Source of the DNA: Candolleomyces eurysporus
Taxonomy: Eukaryota; Basidiomycota; Agaricomycetes; Agaricales; Psathyrellaceae
Assembly: GCA_027579435.1 (NCBI GenBank)
Contig: JANBPK010000928.1
Location: 1-64,000 of the forward strand
Length of the DNA stretch: 64,000 nucleotides
Reading direction: 5' to 3'
In this document: one piece after another, positions 21,112 to 33,867 of the stretch
How the letters are laid out: each line of letters begins with the position of its first letter
Numbering within the stretch: position 1 is the first letter of the stretch
Made by a program: the position numbers and the translations under genes
Notes under the pieces: generated by a model
Told to the model about the DNA's origin: nothing
Database searches by the model: none
The model's input: only the letters and a program-made list of their open reading frames with translations

Positions 21112-22195
21112 AGGCGGCTCGTCATACTCGCTCGCTTTCCCGCCGCCTCAGGGCTTCTGCACCCGCACCCTCTGTTCGGCTCCCATTCTTTTTCTCATGA
21201 CGACTCCACAACGACCCACGTTGTTTCTCTTCATCATCGTGATTTCATATTTTTTCACTTTCGCTACGCATGGACACGCTATTACGACACTTATCCCAAT
21301 TCGCTATGATCTTTGTACTAGTATTATCGCGTTCCCATTCTCCTTAGATTCCCTCCTTGCATCCCATCCGTCCATATCCACCAAAGTCCCGTTTTCGCTT
21401 CGCTTTCCGAACTTATTCACTTTCTTGAATATCGGGTTAGCTTCATTGTCCATACGCATTCTTTCCTCATAGGAGTTGTTGTACATACCAACCGTGCAAG
21501 CGCCAACTCAACACCACGAAGTGTAATTTTGTTCTTATTAACAGACTCAATGGAAGTTGTAGAATGAATTTCACACATCCCGCCATAAGATGGGTGTCAA
21601 GCAAGTCTAGTGCGTACCCTGGGTTGTTTCATATTAGGGACTGCTCAGCCCCGTCCAAATATCATTGTAGTCACACTGAATTCCTGCATCCTTAATGTTA
21701 CGACCTATCTATAGACTACGTGCAAACTCTCTCCTCCGCTCTCGACGTTCGCCGTACCTGGAGCCGTATAGTAGTATCTGACATTCTAAACATCATTGAC
21801 CTCTGAGACTTCTCCTAGTGGAACCCTTGCTTGAAGAAAATCTTCAAAATTATCTGTTTACGTGCACACTTCCCGATGCTCGTCCTCCTAAGCTACCTCT
21901 CATCAGCCCCGTTTCGCAGGGCACTGTCGTCAGTTGTGATGCTTTCCAGGAAGATTGGGTCGTCACGAGGATGGAGGTCGAGGTAAAGAGGTCTCAGGTA
22001 GCTGACACAATCGGTGTGTGAATGTGTGATTGGACACGCTGTGGCATTCAATAAAACAGTATGATCGAAGTCTGGTTGTCAGGAATGAATGGGCGGTGGA
22101 GAACAATATCGAAATGGCCACCGATGGTCCTGGACCCGGGTGTGGCTTGTCCATGGCGTCCGCACCACTGCTGAGCGCATGTATCATGGGTTTGT
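21112..22195. other. Gene-free stretch
   Basis: About 1.1 kb without a supported gene. Short open frames on both strands have no recognisable motif, signal peptide or splice-consistent extension. A weakly coding-like run at 21818-22020 may be the 5' end of the F-box relic that follows. Confidence 0.5.
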
Positions 22196-23616
22196 TGAAG
22201 GTGTATTTTGTCCCCACCGTAACACCGACTATGATGCCTCGAGAACCCATCCCAGAGGATATCATCGCAAACGTTCTGAGTCATTTAAAAGACGATATTC
22301 GCACTTCCGAGATTTGAGTACTCGCGTCTCGACCCATCCACATTCATGCGTACAAGCTCATATTCACTATCCTCGGCCTTCGATGGCGTCATGGCATATA
22401 ACGATTGAATGAGAACCTCAGACAGAGGTTCAACAATACCTTGCAACTTATTCTCAGGAAGCCCTACCTCAAGGACGCAGTGAAGGAACTTTGTCTATAC
22501 GCAGTGTTCAAGAACATAGACGCCTTAAATTATTCTCCAGTCTGGATGCTTCCAACAGTGCTTCTCTAACAACCTTTGCCGAATCTCACCTCACTTACTG
22601 TGGCAATCTCTACCGGATTCGAGACACAGCCAAAACTTCTTGAATAGCACACTTGAACACGCGTACAAATCCCAGCCGCAGAGTATTCGTATCGATTCAC
22701 CGTGACCGTTCTAGAAGTTTGCGCAGGCCATTTGGAGAGGTACTAAAGAGGCTCGCTCTCTTCGTGAGCTCTCTTTGTCCAACAACATACAGCCTCCGCC
22801 GAATCAATTAGAGGATGATAGAGCTATTGTCAAGGCGTTCTTTGAGGAGAGAAAAATCGTTTTTGAGAGGGTTCGACAGCTCTCGTTGGGATTTGGGTGC
22901 GACGATGCTCATGTAGAAGGTTTCAAGTCCGCTTGTGGAAATATTTCAGAGCGTTGAAGATACCTATATTCACCCTAGCTCCTACGTCGATTCAGTGTCC
23001 CAAACTGCTCCCAACCAACGCTTTTTCCAGAGTTTCTGAACGGCTTCACGCTGGCTGGACTGCAGAAATTGACCCACCTCGGTCTGCTCGTGCGGCTCCG
23101 CATTGGGTGGGCGCCATACTACGTTACTCCAACGGCGTGAAGTCAATTGCTAGATTCTGCGAGAGAATGGAACAGAGGAGGCTTTTTTCTGGATCGGCCT
23201 CACAAAGTATACTGCACTCCCTGATGCTCATATCAGTATCTCGACTGCGCTCTAGTGACTAGTTTACTCTCAACAACTTGCTCGCACTGGTGGGATGCAG
23301 TCTTGATGGCACTTCAACACCGCTACGCTCACCCCTCGAACCATTGGTGGCATCCCTGTCAGAAGGCATAGAGGCGCTTCGCTTCGCTCAAGCAAGTGAC
23401 GTTCAGATTTCAACTCATAACGGAGGTGAACGTGGGTCAGAACCGCTTTAGTTGCGAACAACTCAGATTTCTTGGTCACAGGTTGAGGATGCAGCCTATG
23501 AAGCTCCTCATTGATCATGCTGCGGAGATTCAGATTAATCTGTCTCAGTTTTTGCACGAAGATAGTCCAAGTTATCTCGATTTCCCAGTTCGACTTGAGG
23601 GCGTACAGAACTCGTA
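22196..23616 (+). pseudogene. F-box / leucine-rich gene relic
   Basis: A degenerate F-box reads EPIPEDIIANVLSHLKDDI followed, after a frame change, by RDLSTRVSTHPHSCVQAHI. Further downstream are LILRKPYLKDAVKELCLYA, EARSLRELSLSNNIQPPP and ERVRQLSLGFGCDDAHVEG, which resemble LRR-type segments of F-box proteins. These pieces lie in different frames with stops between them. It is related in type to the relic at 18314-19660, and both flank the membrane-protein gene in opposite orientation. Confidence 0.55.
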
Positions 23617-23825
23617 GTTTTCACGCAAAGTTTGAACGTGTTCAGAGATGTGCAAGTCGTACCTAACTGATATAAGTCGGCAAAATGAAAAATGTGGTCA
23701 AAATTTGAATAGAGAATCGAATCATGAGAGTCAACTTCAAGACAGCCGCTTCCTCCAATTATGATGACAATGCCTCATTTGATAGAAGCAGGGACCTGAG
23801 GCAATGGGAGATAACCCAATTCGTA

Positions 23826-25064
23826 TTAATTGCTAAAGCGATCGAACCATCCTGCGACACTTCTGGCAGACTCTCGCATGGACCACACTTTGAAAGAATC
23901 ATCAGCGAAAGATCATCGCTCCCGATGGCTCTGACACTCACCAGAATTAGGGTCAGCGGGATTTGATCTGGTTGCAAAACCGTGCGTCGTGTTGGAGAAC
24001 ACCTGGTAGTGATACGTCTTGTTATTCTCTGTGAGGAGGTCAACGGCTCGATTCCGATCCACCGTTGGGAACGTCTGGTCGATTTCTACACGCGGCGGGA
24101 TGAATTATAAACAGCTTCTTCGAAAAATAGATGAATAGAGCCCACCGGCACAAGACATCAAAAGGGGCTCTGTATTATCAAGATTAGCGTCAAGGTACTT
24201 TTGTCAAATATGTGGGGACTCACTGGTAAGATTGGTGAAGTGAGCCTCTGTAAGGTCCCCTGGGTGGGCGAACGCAGCTGGCGCGAGCCGGTCTCAACGG
24301 ATACTACTTCGACTCGACGATATTCACTTACTGGCGACAACGTCGTCCGTGGCTCCGATCTCCATAGAATACAGTGCACCGAAGCAATATCCTGACAGCA
24401 AAAGAACCGTAATTATCGCCATATTATGGTTTGTGGTTGAATGGAGCTCACCGACTGCATTGTACTTGGCGTTCCGGCCTATGAGTTACTCGGTCAAATG
24501 CTCGTTTTCTTAGATACATGAGTGTGTGACCCACCGTATCTCTCCCTGACCGCTTTGTTCCAGATCGGGACGGCTTGAGCAGCTTGTACTCTTGATTTCA
24601 CCACCCATGCGGTGAGATTGAAGTTGGGATCGAAGGGGTGAAGGTCTTGGTCCACATGAAGACCAATTGGATCCCCGAAAAAGTAGTCAAGTCCCAAAAC
24701 GAAATATCCTATGCGGTCGACGACATAAGCGCGAATCATTGAGACGAGACTGAGAGCATAGACCACCTTGCGATGCAAAGTAATCCTGGAGGAGCTGATT
24801 GTTGATGAAGAAGCTACCGAATACATCTGAGTAGAAGAGAATAACTTTCTTCGTTCCAGTACGATGGGTAGGCTCCACAAGGTATGTCGATACGCCTGCA
24901 ATAGTGACGTTCTTGCCTGTTGGGGTACCTGAGTGTCTCCACCCTTGAGTACAGTTCTTGGTAAGAGCCCCTGCGAGAGCAGGACTGCTCAAAGCGCCGA
25001 AGGCAAAAGAGATCCAATAAAGCGCGGAGATGAAGCCGAGAATCGCTCGTGCTGAGAGCACCAT
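23826..25064 (-). CDS. Dienelactone-hydrolase-family protein, copy 1
   Basis: Alpha/beta hydrolase of the dienelactone hydrolase family. Eight exons (24767-25064, 24535-24708, 24452-24478, 24332-24391, 24224-24277, 24146-24169, 23942-24085, 23826-23887) give 280 aa. Predicted catalytic residues are Cys169 in YCFGA (nucleophile elbow), Asp215 in EIDQTFP and His247 in TTHGFATR. The N-terminus MVLSARAILGFISALYWISF followed by ALSSPALAGAL looks like a signal peptide, so the enzyme may be secreted or vacuolar. GLDYFFGDPIG and AFAHPGDLTEAHF are family landmarks. The substrate is unknown. It belongs to a set of three paralogues here with identical exon lengths. A TATA box lies 59 bases upstream of the ATG. 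Confidence 0.88.
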
Positions 25065-25122
25065 AGTTGAAGAAAAGGGGGGGGGATCGACCTTACTACC
25101 GACCGAGAGTAGTCTCCTGGGG

Positions 25123-25130
25123 TTTTTATA
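25123..25130 (-). promoter_or_regulatory. TATA box of hydrolase copy 1
   Basis: Minus-strand TATAAAAA about 59 bases upstream of the start codon. The same element at a similar distance precedes copies 2 and 3, which supports it as a true core promoter. Confidence 0.6.
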
Positions 25131-26081
25131 GAGTGGAGAAAGCCAACCGCACCGACAAATCCGTTTGCCATGTGGAGTTTGAGTTGGCATACATCTCTCT
25201 GGCGGATACTGGGTCTTCAACTGATCAAATGGTTAGATATCGGTGCCGGGGGGAAGAGGGTGACCAAGTCGTCTGTCAATGTATACGCAGGATAATGATG
25301 GAATCAAACTTCTGGGTAGTTGTGTAAATGTATACGCAGGATGGAATCACGTTTTGGATAGTTGTGTATACATAGGACGATGGAATCGCGCTCGTGAACA
25401 GTCGAGGATATCCTACCGGAAACTTCGATTTGGCAACCCGTTGCCGAAGATCTTGTTGCATCGTCAGCATTTTTATAGGATATGGATCAAATGAGTGTAT
25501 CACCCCAAGGGCCGATAACGCAGACAGCCGTGCGAACCATCTGAAGATATAGGGAGCTTGGGGAGCTTAGACTCATAGAGTAAAAGGTAGCGGCAATGGA
25601 CTCCTGGCCACGAGAGAGATAACGGATTATTTTCCGACCTGGTCAGTTCGTCTAAAAATACATCGTATGCGAGACAGTGATGGGTCGGTGAGTAACGAAA
25701 AATGAGTCTCGTCGCGATAGAAAATAACAGAGATGAAGTGAGACTGAAGAGTGGAGAGTGAAACTTGTAGCAATGCGAGCGTGCATATGTAATTTGCGCA
25801 TTTGCCGCCAGAGCAAAAAGATCGTGAATGTGTCGCTCCTCAATCGCCCAATCTCCATCCAATCGAACGGTGGCGACTAAAAAGGCATAGAAGAAAATAG
25901 CAGACGATAGGCCACCAGCCTTGGGCTAGGAGGCTCTCGTATAATTTTCCAACGTGGCCGGCATAAATGAAATCTATATGGTGGAACTTTGGAAGGTAGC
26001 GAAAGACTCAGAGCTCATAGCAACAGGTATCTACGCGTCAGGGTTTCGACGCGTGGGGACATGGTCAAAGCCAACCAATCG
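25131..26081. other. Intergenic, module spacer A
   Basis: No gene supported. Contains a short duplicated stretch (AATGTATACGCAGGAT near 25278 and 25329) and sequence that recurs upstream of the other hydrolase copies. There is no F-box copy in this spacer, unlike the other modules. Confidence 0.5.
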
Positions 26082-26150
26082 GCCATGTGGCGAAATGGCA
26101 TCGTGTCTGTACGAATCAGGAAATTGTAGTTTCCACCACTAGCTCGGTCA
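26082..26150 (+). pseudogene. tRNA-Arg(ACG)-like sequence A, degenerate
   Basis: Matches the consensus of the four tRNA-like copies from GGCCRTGTGGCGAAATGGCA to CTCGGTCA, but two bases of the anticodon stem/loop (CTGACTACG reduced to CTGTACG) and much of the T arm are altered. A T run follows (TTATTTTTG), as for an RNA polymerase III terminator. Probably not functional. Confidence 0.45.
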
Positions 26151-26658
26151 TTATTTTTGCATAGTTACACAATAAACTATAGAGACGTCGACTTTCAGTT
26201 GAGCTGATAATCCTGCCATAACATAGCTATAGTCATAAACCGTACTGGGAATTGCCAACCGCTTCCACCTTTCTTGCTTTTGTTGTGCAATGAGAAGGAA
26301 TGGAATACAGAAGTAGTACTTTCTCAAGCGAAGGCTTTCCAGGTTTGACGCGCGCGCGCCTGTGTGGAGAGATGTGCAAGTCGTAACTGAGCGTTTGAAG
26401 GTGTCATCTGCGAACTCTGGTCGACAATGGAATTGGGGTTTCGGCGTAAATACCTTTTTTATTCACACGAATATATTGAATCCAGAGGCCCTTTGATTTG
26501 ATATAGCTCTCCAAAATGATAAATGGGATCTAAATTTGAACAGAGAATCAAATCATGAGAGTCAACTTCAATACAGCCGCTTCCACCGATTGTGATGACG
26601 ATGCCCCATCATTGATAGAAGCATTAGCTTGGGATAATGAAATATAACCTAACTCGCA
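26151..26658. other. Intergenic between tRNA-like A and hydrolase copy 2
   Basis: About 500 bases without a gene. The part at 26520-26660 resembles 23700-23830, the 3' flank of hydrolase copy 1 (AATCAAATCATGAGAGTCAACTTCA), showing that flanking DNA was duplicated along with the gene. Confidence 0.6.
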
Positions 26659-27897
26659 CTAATTGCTGAAGCGATCGAACCATCCTGCTACACTTCTAGC
26701 AGACTCTCGCATGGACCACACTTTGGAAGAATCATCAGCGAAAGATTATCGCTCCTAATGGCTCTGGCACTCACCGGAATTGGGGTCATCGGGATTTGAC
26801 CTGGTTGCAAAACCGTGCGTTGTGTTTGAGAACACCTGGTAGTGATACGTCTTGTTATTCTCTGTGAGGAGGTCAACGGCTCGATTCCGGTCCACCGTTG
26901 GGAACGTCTGGTCAATTTCTACACGTAGTGAAATGAGCTAAAACGGTTCTTCGAAAGATAGAGGATTAGAGCTCACCAGCACAAGACATCAAAAGGGGCT
27001 CTGTATCATAAAATTAGCGCCAAGGTACTTGTTTTCGAATATATGTGTAGGGACTCACTGGTAAGATTGGTAAAGTGAGCTTCAGTAAGGTCCCCTGGGT
27101 GGGCGAACGCAGCTACACGAGCCGTTATCAACGGATGCTACTTCAACTCGATAAAATTCACTTACCGGCAACAACGTCGTCCGTGGCTCCAATCTGCATA
27201 GAATACAGTGCACCGAAGCAATATCCTGATAGTAGAAGAATCGTAATTATCGTCATACACTGGCTTGTCGTTGAATGGAGCTCACCGACTGCATTGTACT
27301 TGGCATTTGGGCCTATGAATTCCTCGGTCAGATGCTCTCTCTCGTAGATTCATCGGCGTTCGACCCACCATATCGCTCCCTGACAGCTTTGTTCCAGATC
27401 GGGACGGCTTGAGCAGCTTGGACTCTCGATTTCGCCACCCACGCGGGGAGATCGAAGTTGGGATCGAAGGGGTGAAGGTCTTGGTCCACATGAAGACCAA
27501 TGGGATCCCCGAAAAAGTAGTCCAGTCCCAAAACGTAGTATCCTATGCAGTCAAAGACATGAGCGCAAATTCTTAGATGAGACTAGAAACTAAGACCACC
27601 TTGCGATGCAAAGTAATCTTGGAGGAGCTGATTGTTGATGAAGAAGCTACCGAACACGTCTGAGTAGAAGAGAATAACTTTCTTCGGTCCAGTACGATGG
27701 GTAGGCTCCGCAAGGTATGTCGATACGCCTGCAATGGTAACATTCTTGCCTGTTGCGGTACCTGAGTGTCTCCATCCTTGAGTGCAGTTCTTGGTGAGCG
27801 CCCCTGCGAGAGCGGGACTGCTCAACGCGCCGAATGCAAACGAGATGCAGGAAATAGTAGAGATGAGACCGAGAACTGTTCGTGCTGAGAGCATCAT
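26659..27897 (-). CDS. Dienelactone-hydrolase-family protein, copy 2
   Basis: Eight exons (27600-27897, 27369-27542, 27286-27312, 27166-27225, 27059-27112, 26977-27000, 26775-26918, 26659-26720) give 280 aa. Exon lengths are exactly those of copies 1 and 3. The Cys in YCFGA, Asp in EIDQTFP and His in TTHGFATR are kept, as is the signal-peptide-like start (MMLSARTVLGLISTISCISF). It is much closer to copy 1 than to copy 3, so copies 1 and 2 are the more recent tandem pair. The same TATA box lies upstream. It appears intact. Confidence 0.88.
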
Positions 27898-27955
27898 GGT
27901 GGTTGAAAAGGGAGATTGACCTCACGACGAACCAAGAGTAGGCAGCTTCCTGGGA

Positions 27956-27963
27956 CTTTTATA
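27956..27963 (-). promoter_or_regulatory. TATA box of hydrolase copy 2
   Basis: Minus-strand TATAAAAG about 59 bases upstream of the start codon, equivalent in place to that of copy 1. Confidence 0.6.
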
Positions 27964-28502
27964 GACTGGAGAAGCCAACCGCGCCGATAAACCGTCCACC
28001 ATGTGGAACGTCATTGGAGTTGATGTACATGTCTTCAGCGAGGAAGACGGGGTCTTCAACTGATCAGATGGTGAGATATCGGTACCAAAGTGAAGAGGCT
28101 TACAAAGGACATCTGTCAATGCATACGTAGGATGATGGAATCACGCTCGTGAACAGTGGAGGATATTCGGAAGTTTCGATTTGGTAACCCGTTGCCGAAG
28201 AACTCATTGCATTGTCAGCGTTTTCATAGGATGTGAGTCAATGAGGGTATTGCGCCGAGGGCCAACGCCGCAGACACCCGAGCAAACACACATATTTAGG
28301 GCGTTATGTACTGACCGCAGCTTGTCTAGGCGAAAATCCGGGTTAGACGCAATTGCAGATGGATTCGAACGTGCCGCCATCCGAACTCGGAGTCAGGGTC
28401 GTCCCAAGTGGCTATGTAAGAGTACAATGTACCATACTCGCCGATTATTCGTCCGCGCTTACCGGTTCCGACGGGTGGAGACATAGTGAAAGCTAACCAA
28501 TC

Positions 28503-28574
28503 GGCCGTGCGGCGAAATGGCATCGCGGCTGACTACGAATCGGGAGAGTATAGGTTCGACCACTACCTCGGTCA
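28503..28574 (+). pseudogene. tRNA-Arg(ACG)-like sequence B
   Basis: The best anticodon arm of the four copies: a CTGA/TCGG stem around the loop CTACGAA gives anticodon ACG (Arg, codon CGU). Box A (GGCGAAATGGC) is intact and box B is near (GGTTCGACC). The T stem is imperfect and the acceptor stem has a G-U pair and one mismatch. TTATTTTTGCA follows. It may be a pseudogene or weakly functional; a covariance-model search would decide. It sits just beyond the 3' end of F-box copy I. Confidence 0.45.
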
Positions 28575-28689
28575 TTATTTTTGCACGTAGAGACATTGAT
28601 TTTCAGTCGATGGCGAGGAGCCTTTGGTCTTGGCATAGCAAAAAGTAGGAGAAACAATGGCTAATGTATACGCCTTGTACCACTAAATC

Positions 28690-31600
28690 TCAATACTCAG
28701 AGGGAACAAATTGAATATAGTGTACCTCAGACTTCGACCTCCTTTGGCGTGTCCATGAAGAATGATTTCCTGCAACTATACGTATTCCTGAGTCGCGTTC
28801 AGCAACCATCACGAAAGAGTAATACTCACTATCTTCGGTTTCAACAAGAATATCGCCATTCGGAAGATCTGGAAAAGTCAGCCAACATAAATTTGCATGA
28901 CTAAGAGAAGAAAGAGAACACGTACCCTGTACTCCTCGACTCCCCCTCCCATGCTCACTAATTCGCTTCTCATTCAACGTCATCGTAAACCGACCATCAT
29001 GCAATATCGCCTCTCTCTCCATAGACACCTCCAGCTTCCTCCCCCTGCTAGAAACCTCCGCGTTGTTCCATTTACATTTCCCTCCCCGAACTTGGAACTG
29101 CGATGGCGGAGTGGCGCCCATGGGAAAGCGCTGATTGATCCATTGACGTGTTTTACCGGGGGTATGGTACGATAGGGGAGGTTTCTGAGATTTTGATTTC
29201 GAAGCAGGTTGGTCTGCGCGTTCTGTCCCCTTGCTTTTGTCCACAACCATCCTGGAAGTCGAAGTACCTGTGCTCGAATAGAGACCAGCGGAGGAAGAGG
29301 ACACAGCATCATGAGTTCGACTTTCAATGGCGACCATGGGGTACCTTGGGTCGACTACCCATCCAGAACGGCTAGCAGAAACCAGAGGTACACTTTGCCC
29401 CAGCTCTAAACGGTGGTAAGAATCAGACTTAGGTGCTTCATCGTCGCCATAGGGATTCGGTTCCAAGGCTTCATCGTCAGTTTCATCTTCCTCATTGTCT
29501 TCGTCCGAGTCGACATCTTCCCACTGGTCTTCGTCTCCTATCTCCCCATTCTCGTCATAGTTCTCTCTGAACATCTCATGTTCATCCTCTTCACGATACC
29601 TTGGGACGACCCCACTCCCGCTTCGACCTCCATTTCCAGATGTCATCTGTCTCTGGTACCTGCCCTCTCCTTTCTCCAACTTGTCTTTCCCTTTAGCCTC
29701 CATCTCTCCTTCTGCTTCGATCCTCGGAGGCTCAGGCGCATCATAGTTTACCCATACACCCGTATCGCTTATTTGCAAACAGGATACATCGATGAGACGA
29801 CGAGGGTCCATGAACGAGGGTGCGAGGCGCATTACTATGAGTTCGACTGGTCTAGCGGAGGACGATGAGGTTGAATTGCTTAAGGATTGTTGGTTGAGAG
29901 ACGGAGTGATTACGTATATGCCTTGTTGCTGTCATACCCACATCGTAAATCCAACATCCAAACTTGAGAGAGGCAAAGGAAGTAAAAACTTACCGTGACA
30001 ACGCCAACCCTCCCCGCACTTCCCCCACCCCTCGCCTCCCCACCTCCATAGCTTAAATACACACTCGGACACCTAACACTCCCCAACTGCACATCCACCC
30101 CGACATCCCATAGATCCTCTTCCGCTCTGATCAGCCTCTCGAAATACGGTATGAATATAAGACGAGAAGAAGAAAGAAGCAAGGCGAGATGGTTCTGGCA
30201 CGGCGAGATATGCACAGCGATAAACTCGTCGTACATCCTCTTCCGTCGCTTGATCATCGTGCCTAAGCCATTTGCTTCACTTTCCTCGTCCTCCACTTCA
30301 TGCCCTTCTTGGTGGTTACCTCCAGCCCCATGAACAAACCCCCCACGCCTCATCTGAAACCTCCTATGCCGCATCCGACTCCACCCTGGGCTATCCACGA
30401 CACCCACATTTACGCTGTCCTCATTCTTCCTCGCCATCTCGTCGTCCCATACGACTTCTTGCCTTATGACCTCGGAGCCCCAGTGCGGGCGGTAGGACTG
30501 GGGTCCGAGGCAGGCGCTCCATCGGCTGTATTGTATCTTGTCCGAGGGGATGCGGAGGACGAGGTTGCCTGGGGTGAGGGAGCTGAAGTCTTCGGGGGTC
30601 CAGTTCGATTTCCCGGGGAGTTGGGGTCTCGGTGTACCATTACCAACTCCATTGTCGGTATTGGATGAAGTCGAGAGAGCGGTACGGGCAGTCGTAGACC
30701 CCGCCGTCGTCTTCAAATGCCAGTCGTCCTCGAAAAACTCTTCCCCCCTCGCAAAGACCCTGATACATTCCTGCCCGCACAGGAAGATCCACCTCTCGCC
30801 CAACTCGACGTAGTTGATGTTGCCCAACTGCGTGAAGATGTTTGAGATTAGAGCTAGAGGGTCTCCTCTCTTCCTCCTTCCATTACCTTCAGCCTTACTC
30901 CTACTCGTGCTATCCGCGTTGGGTGCAGATGTCGAGGTCGAGGATGACGAGGGATGAGTGCCGCGAGATGACGAAAAACTAAATCCATTCCCACTAAACG
31001 TAGAATTCGCATCCCACCAACCAGATTTGAAGGGCTTCAGCGTTGGGAACGTGGAATCCTCGTCTTCATCTTCCTCATCTTCCTTGCCTTCTTCACGTTC
31101 TAAGTTGACCTTCTCCTTCCCTTTGCCCTTCGACGACGAGAGAGCCACGCCTCCAGGTTGAGGTCCAGAATACAACGGCGGGTGCACGTTCACGCCTAGC
31201 ATATGATGTTCCTCGTCTATGCGATTCCTGTCACCGTCCTCGTCACCCTGCACGGAGGCCGAAACCCCACTTGAGGAGGCCGGTAAGCCGAACACTGCCA
31301 TCACACCTTGAGGATGTGCGATTTCCGCGACACCTAACGGGACGGGTTTGTTTAGCATTGGTCATGAAATGGAGGGTACAAGGTAAATGCGAGGAAGTAG
31401 GTCAGAGTGAAGTGAATGTTCACGATGAGAGTGCATGGATAGGATGGATCGAACAATCAAGGAGTTCGCAACTCACCCTGACCAGCCATAGTTCCACTTC
31501 CGCCTCCCGCTCCTCGTTCTCGTTCTCCTTCGCTACTCAAAAGATCGAACCCAGAGTCCGTTCCATACCCTTCCGGAATGTTAATGTTCTGAATATTCTC

Positions 31601-33757
31601 CACAACTTGCACTTTCTCGCCGGTTCTGACGTCCCATACGTACGCTCTGAGTGCGGAGGCGGCGAGGAGGTATGGGTAGACGAATCTGTGTTTACGAATT
31701 CGAGGAGTTAATTAGTAAAAATATACTGAGGCTTCGTGAGATGAAAGAAAGTTATTAAGAATGAAGGACAGAGGAGAGAGAGGAATGAGGAACGGAATGA
31801 GTCAGAAGAGAGAGGTGGAGAAGTGTACATACCGATACGCCCTCGTAGGATCTTCAACCATCTGCGTCACCGCAAGCTGCTGATGCTGACCCTGAATTGA
31901 CACCTGAATCTGCGGGACGGGGATGACGAAGTGGGTAAGGTGACAGCCTATGTGGGATCGCCTTCTTTCCTGCTTCTCCTCGAGTTCCTTCTCCTTCATC
32001 TTTCTCGAAGACGCCTCCGCGGTGTACGGAACTCGTACTTCCTTCGCCCATATCCATACCCCCACTCGCAGCTGCCCCACTGTCTTGATGACGCTTTACC
32101 GAATCTTCGTTCCACAAATTCCCTTTTCCCTCCCAGACAGATTCGAGTACACCAAAATCCAACCCTGGAGTCCCAACACCAACATCAACCAAGGCCGTCT
32201 CTCCTGAAAGCCTTAACGCGCATCTAACAATAGCTTCGATGGGTAGTAGCCCCGAGTCCTCCTTTGTAGTACTGGTAGAGGGAGTACGATTATTGGCCAT
32301 ATCCGAGAGACGTTGTCGAGTAGGCGGGTAAGACGTAGACATCGCTTCGGATCTCAGTTCTCTCCTTATGCGTGCGTCTGAGTCGTCATCATCGAAGGAG
32401 GAGTAGGACGAATCGGGGAAAGGAGTAGCGAGAGCGGAAACCAGGCGCTGTCTTTCGTCTGGATGAAGAACGCGGGCCGAAGGAGATTGCGGAGCAGGGA
32501 TAGAGGAGCTCCGCCAAACTTCCTTTGACCCGTTCGTACGGTCGAAGATGATGTATCCGTTTTCGTATTCGAGGTGGGCGTAGATACGGACATAGCTCTG
32601 TGTGATATGAAGTCAAAGATCAGTAAGTAACATGAGCCTGTGGGCGTATGATGGGGATCGAGGAGTGAACGGACCTTAGGCAACTCCCACAGCACCCTCT
32701 TACTCTCCACATCCCTCACAACCAGCCCACCAGCCCTACTCGTTGTCAAGAGAAACCCATTCTTCTCATCCACTTTAATCCTGTGTACTTTCTCATTGAC
32801 AGGAACGATGCGGCCTAAGATGTAGAGGTACCGAGAGAGGAGACCATCTGTGAGGACCGGTACACTAGGAGCAGCGGTGCCCTCGGTACTATCGGCATCC
32901 GAATCGCTGTGGTCATCTTCTTGCGGTTCTGCGGATACACCGCTGTCCAGGTAGAATTCTGTTTCATCATCGCTGTCGTCAGCCTCGAAAAAAAGCGGGC
33001 GGGGGNACGGTGGAACGCGGAGCAGCAGAAGTCGGTAATTTCCTCCTCTCGTCGTAGATCCTCCTGAGTGCTTCGTAGGTTCTGCGGAGCTTGGAGAGGT
33101 ACGAATCATCATCATTGTGGTTTGTATATGGATTGGTAGAGGAGGAGTCGGAATCCTTGTAGCAAATGATGTCAGATGGGAGTTGGCCGATGAAGGAACG
33201 GTGGATTTCGAGGCGGCGTTTGACTGTTGGGTAAAGGCAGTCCGGGAGTCGTCAACTAGAGCAGAAAGAGTGATAGGGAGTGAGTAGTGCTCACAGAAGG
33301 CCTTCCAATTCACGTCCGTACTCAACCCTTTGAAGCTCTGCGAGCTGTACAAATCTAACACGTCTGACCAGACCACATCCGTCGCTTCGCACTTGGATCT
33401 CCCCAGCCTACTCTGCTTCTCGACCCACTCTCGCCAACGACCCCATTCCCTACGTGGTGGTTCAGAGCCTACATTCTCTCCTACGCTTGATTGCATTGCC
33501 TTGTTCGAAGCGGTCAATGACGAGTATGGTGTCGATGTTTCGCTCGGCTCAGCGAATCCGATAAGTCCATGGGTGATGCACGCGTTTCTCCAGATAACGC
33601 TCTCGTTTAGGCGATCCTTGTGCAGAGCATCGAAAGTCTTGGAGACAAGCTGGATCGAGATGAGAGATTGGACGTCGAGATATGAGAGGATATGGATCAA
33701 GAGTTCGGGTGGAAGGGCAGTCAGGGGCGGTGTACTGTACGTCGATTTGGGGCCCAT
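28690..33757 (-). pseudogene. F-box / beta-propeller-like protein, copy I, with one frameshift
   Basis: Eight exons: 33295-33757, 32675-33223, 31833-32597, 31477-31685, 29994-31333, 28926-29928, 28830-28868, 28690-28769. The N-terminus has an F-box (LTALPPELLIHILSYLDVQS) followed by LVSKTFDALHKD. Later come KVHRIKVDEKNGFLLTTSRA, GGLVVRDVESKRVLWELPK, a WD-like stretch AYVWDVRTGEKVQ, acidic low-complexity linkers, FKSGWWDANSTFSGN, LGNINYVELGERWIFLCGQE, RWSACLGPQSYRPHWGSEV, AVHISPCQNHLALLLSSSRL and a C-terminal segment ending QFVPSEY. The N at 33006 is spurious. Exon 3 has lost 8 bases after HRLSP (near 31945) compared with the paralogues, and this shifts the frame. All other exon phases are perfect, so it is a very young pseudogene or carries a sequence error. 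The product would be an SCF substrate receptor. Confidence 0.75.
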
Positions 33758-33867
33758 AGTTGATCCAAGTCAGAGGCTAGCAGAATTTGGAGGTGCCGTG
33801 GGCACCGGTGGCAGGGCTGGTCGTGGTACGAACGACAAAAGCCAAACCAAAGGCCCCGTCGTTGGGG

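Noticed and set aside
28503..28574. Functional tRNA-Arg gene
   Set aside because: The anticodon arm is good, but the T stem is imperfect and the acceptor stem has a mismatch, so it is listed as tRNA-like only.
30151..31161. Plus-strand open frames inside F-box copy I (and similar ones in copies II-IV)
   Set aside because: They are antisense to exons whose phases and paralogue conservation are strong, and they carry no motif of their own.
33000..33010. Real frameshift in F-box copy I at the N
   Set aside because: Dropping the N restores STVPRPLFFEADD in frame, so only the 8-base loss in exon 3 is counted as a lesion.
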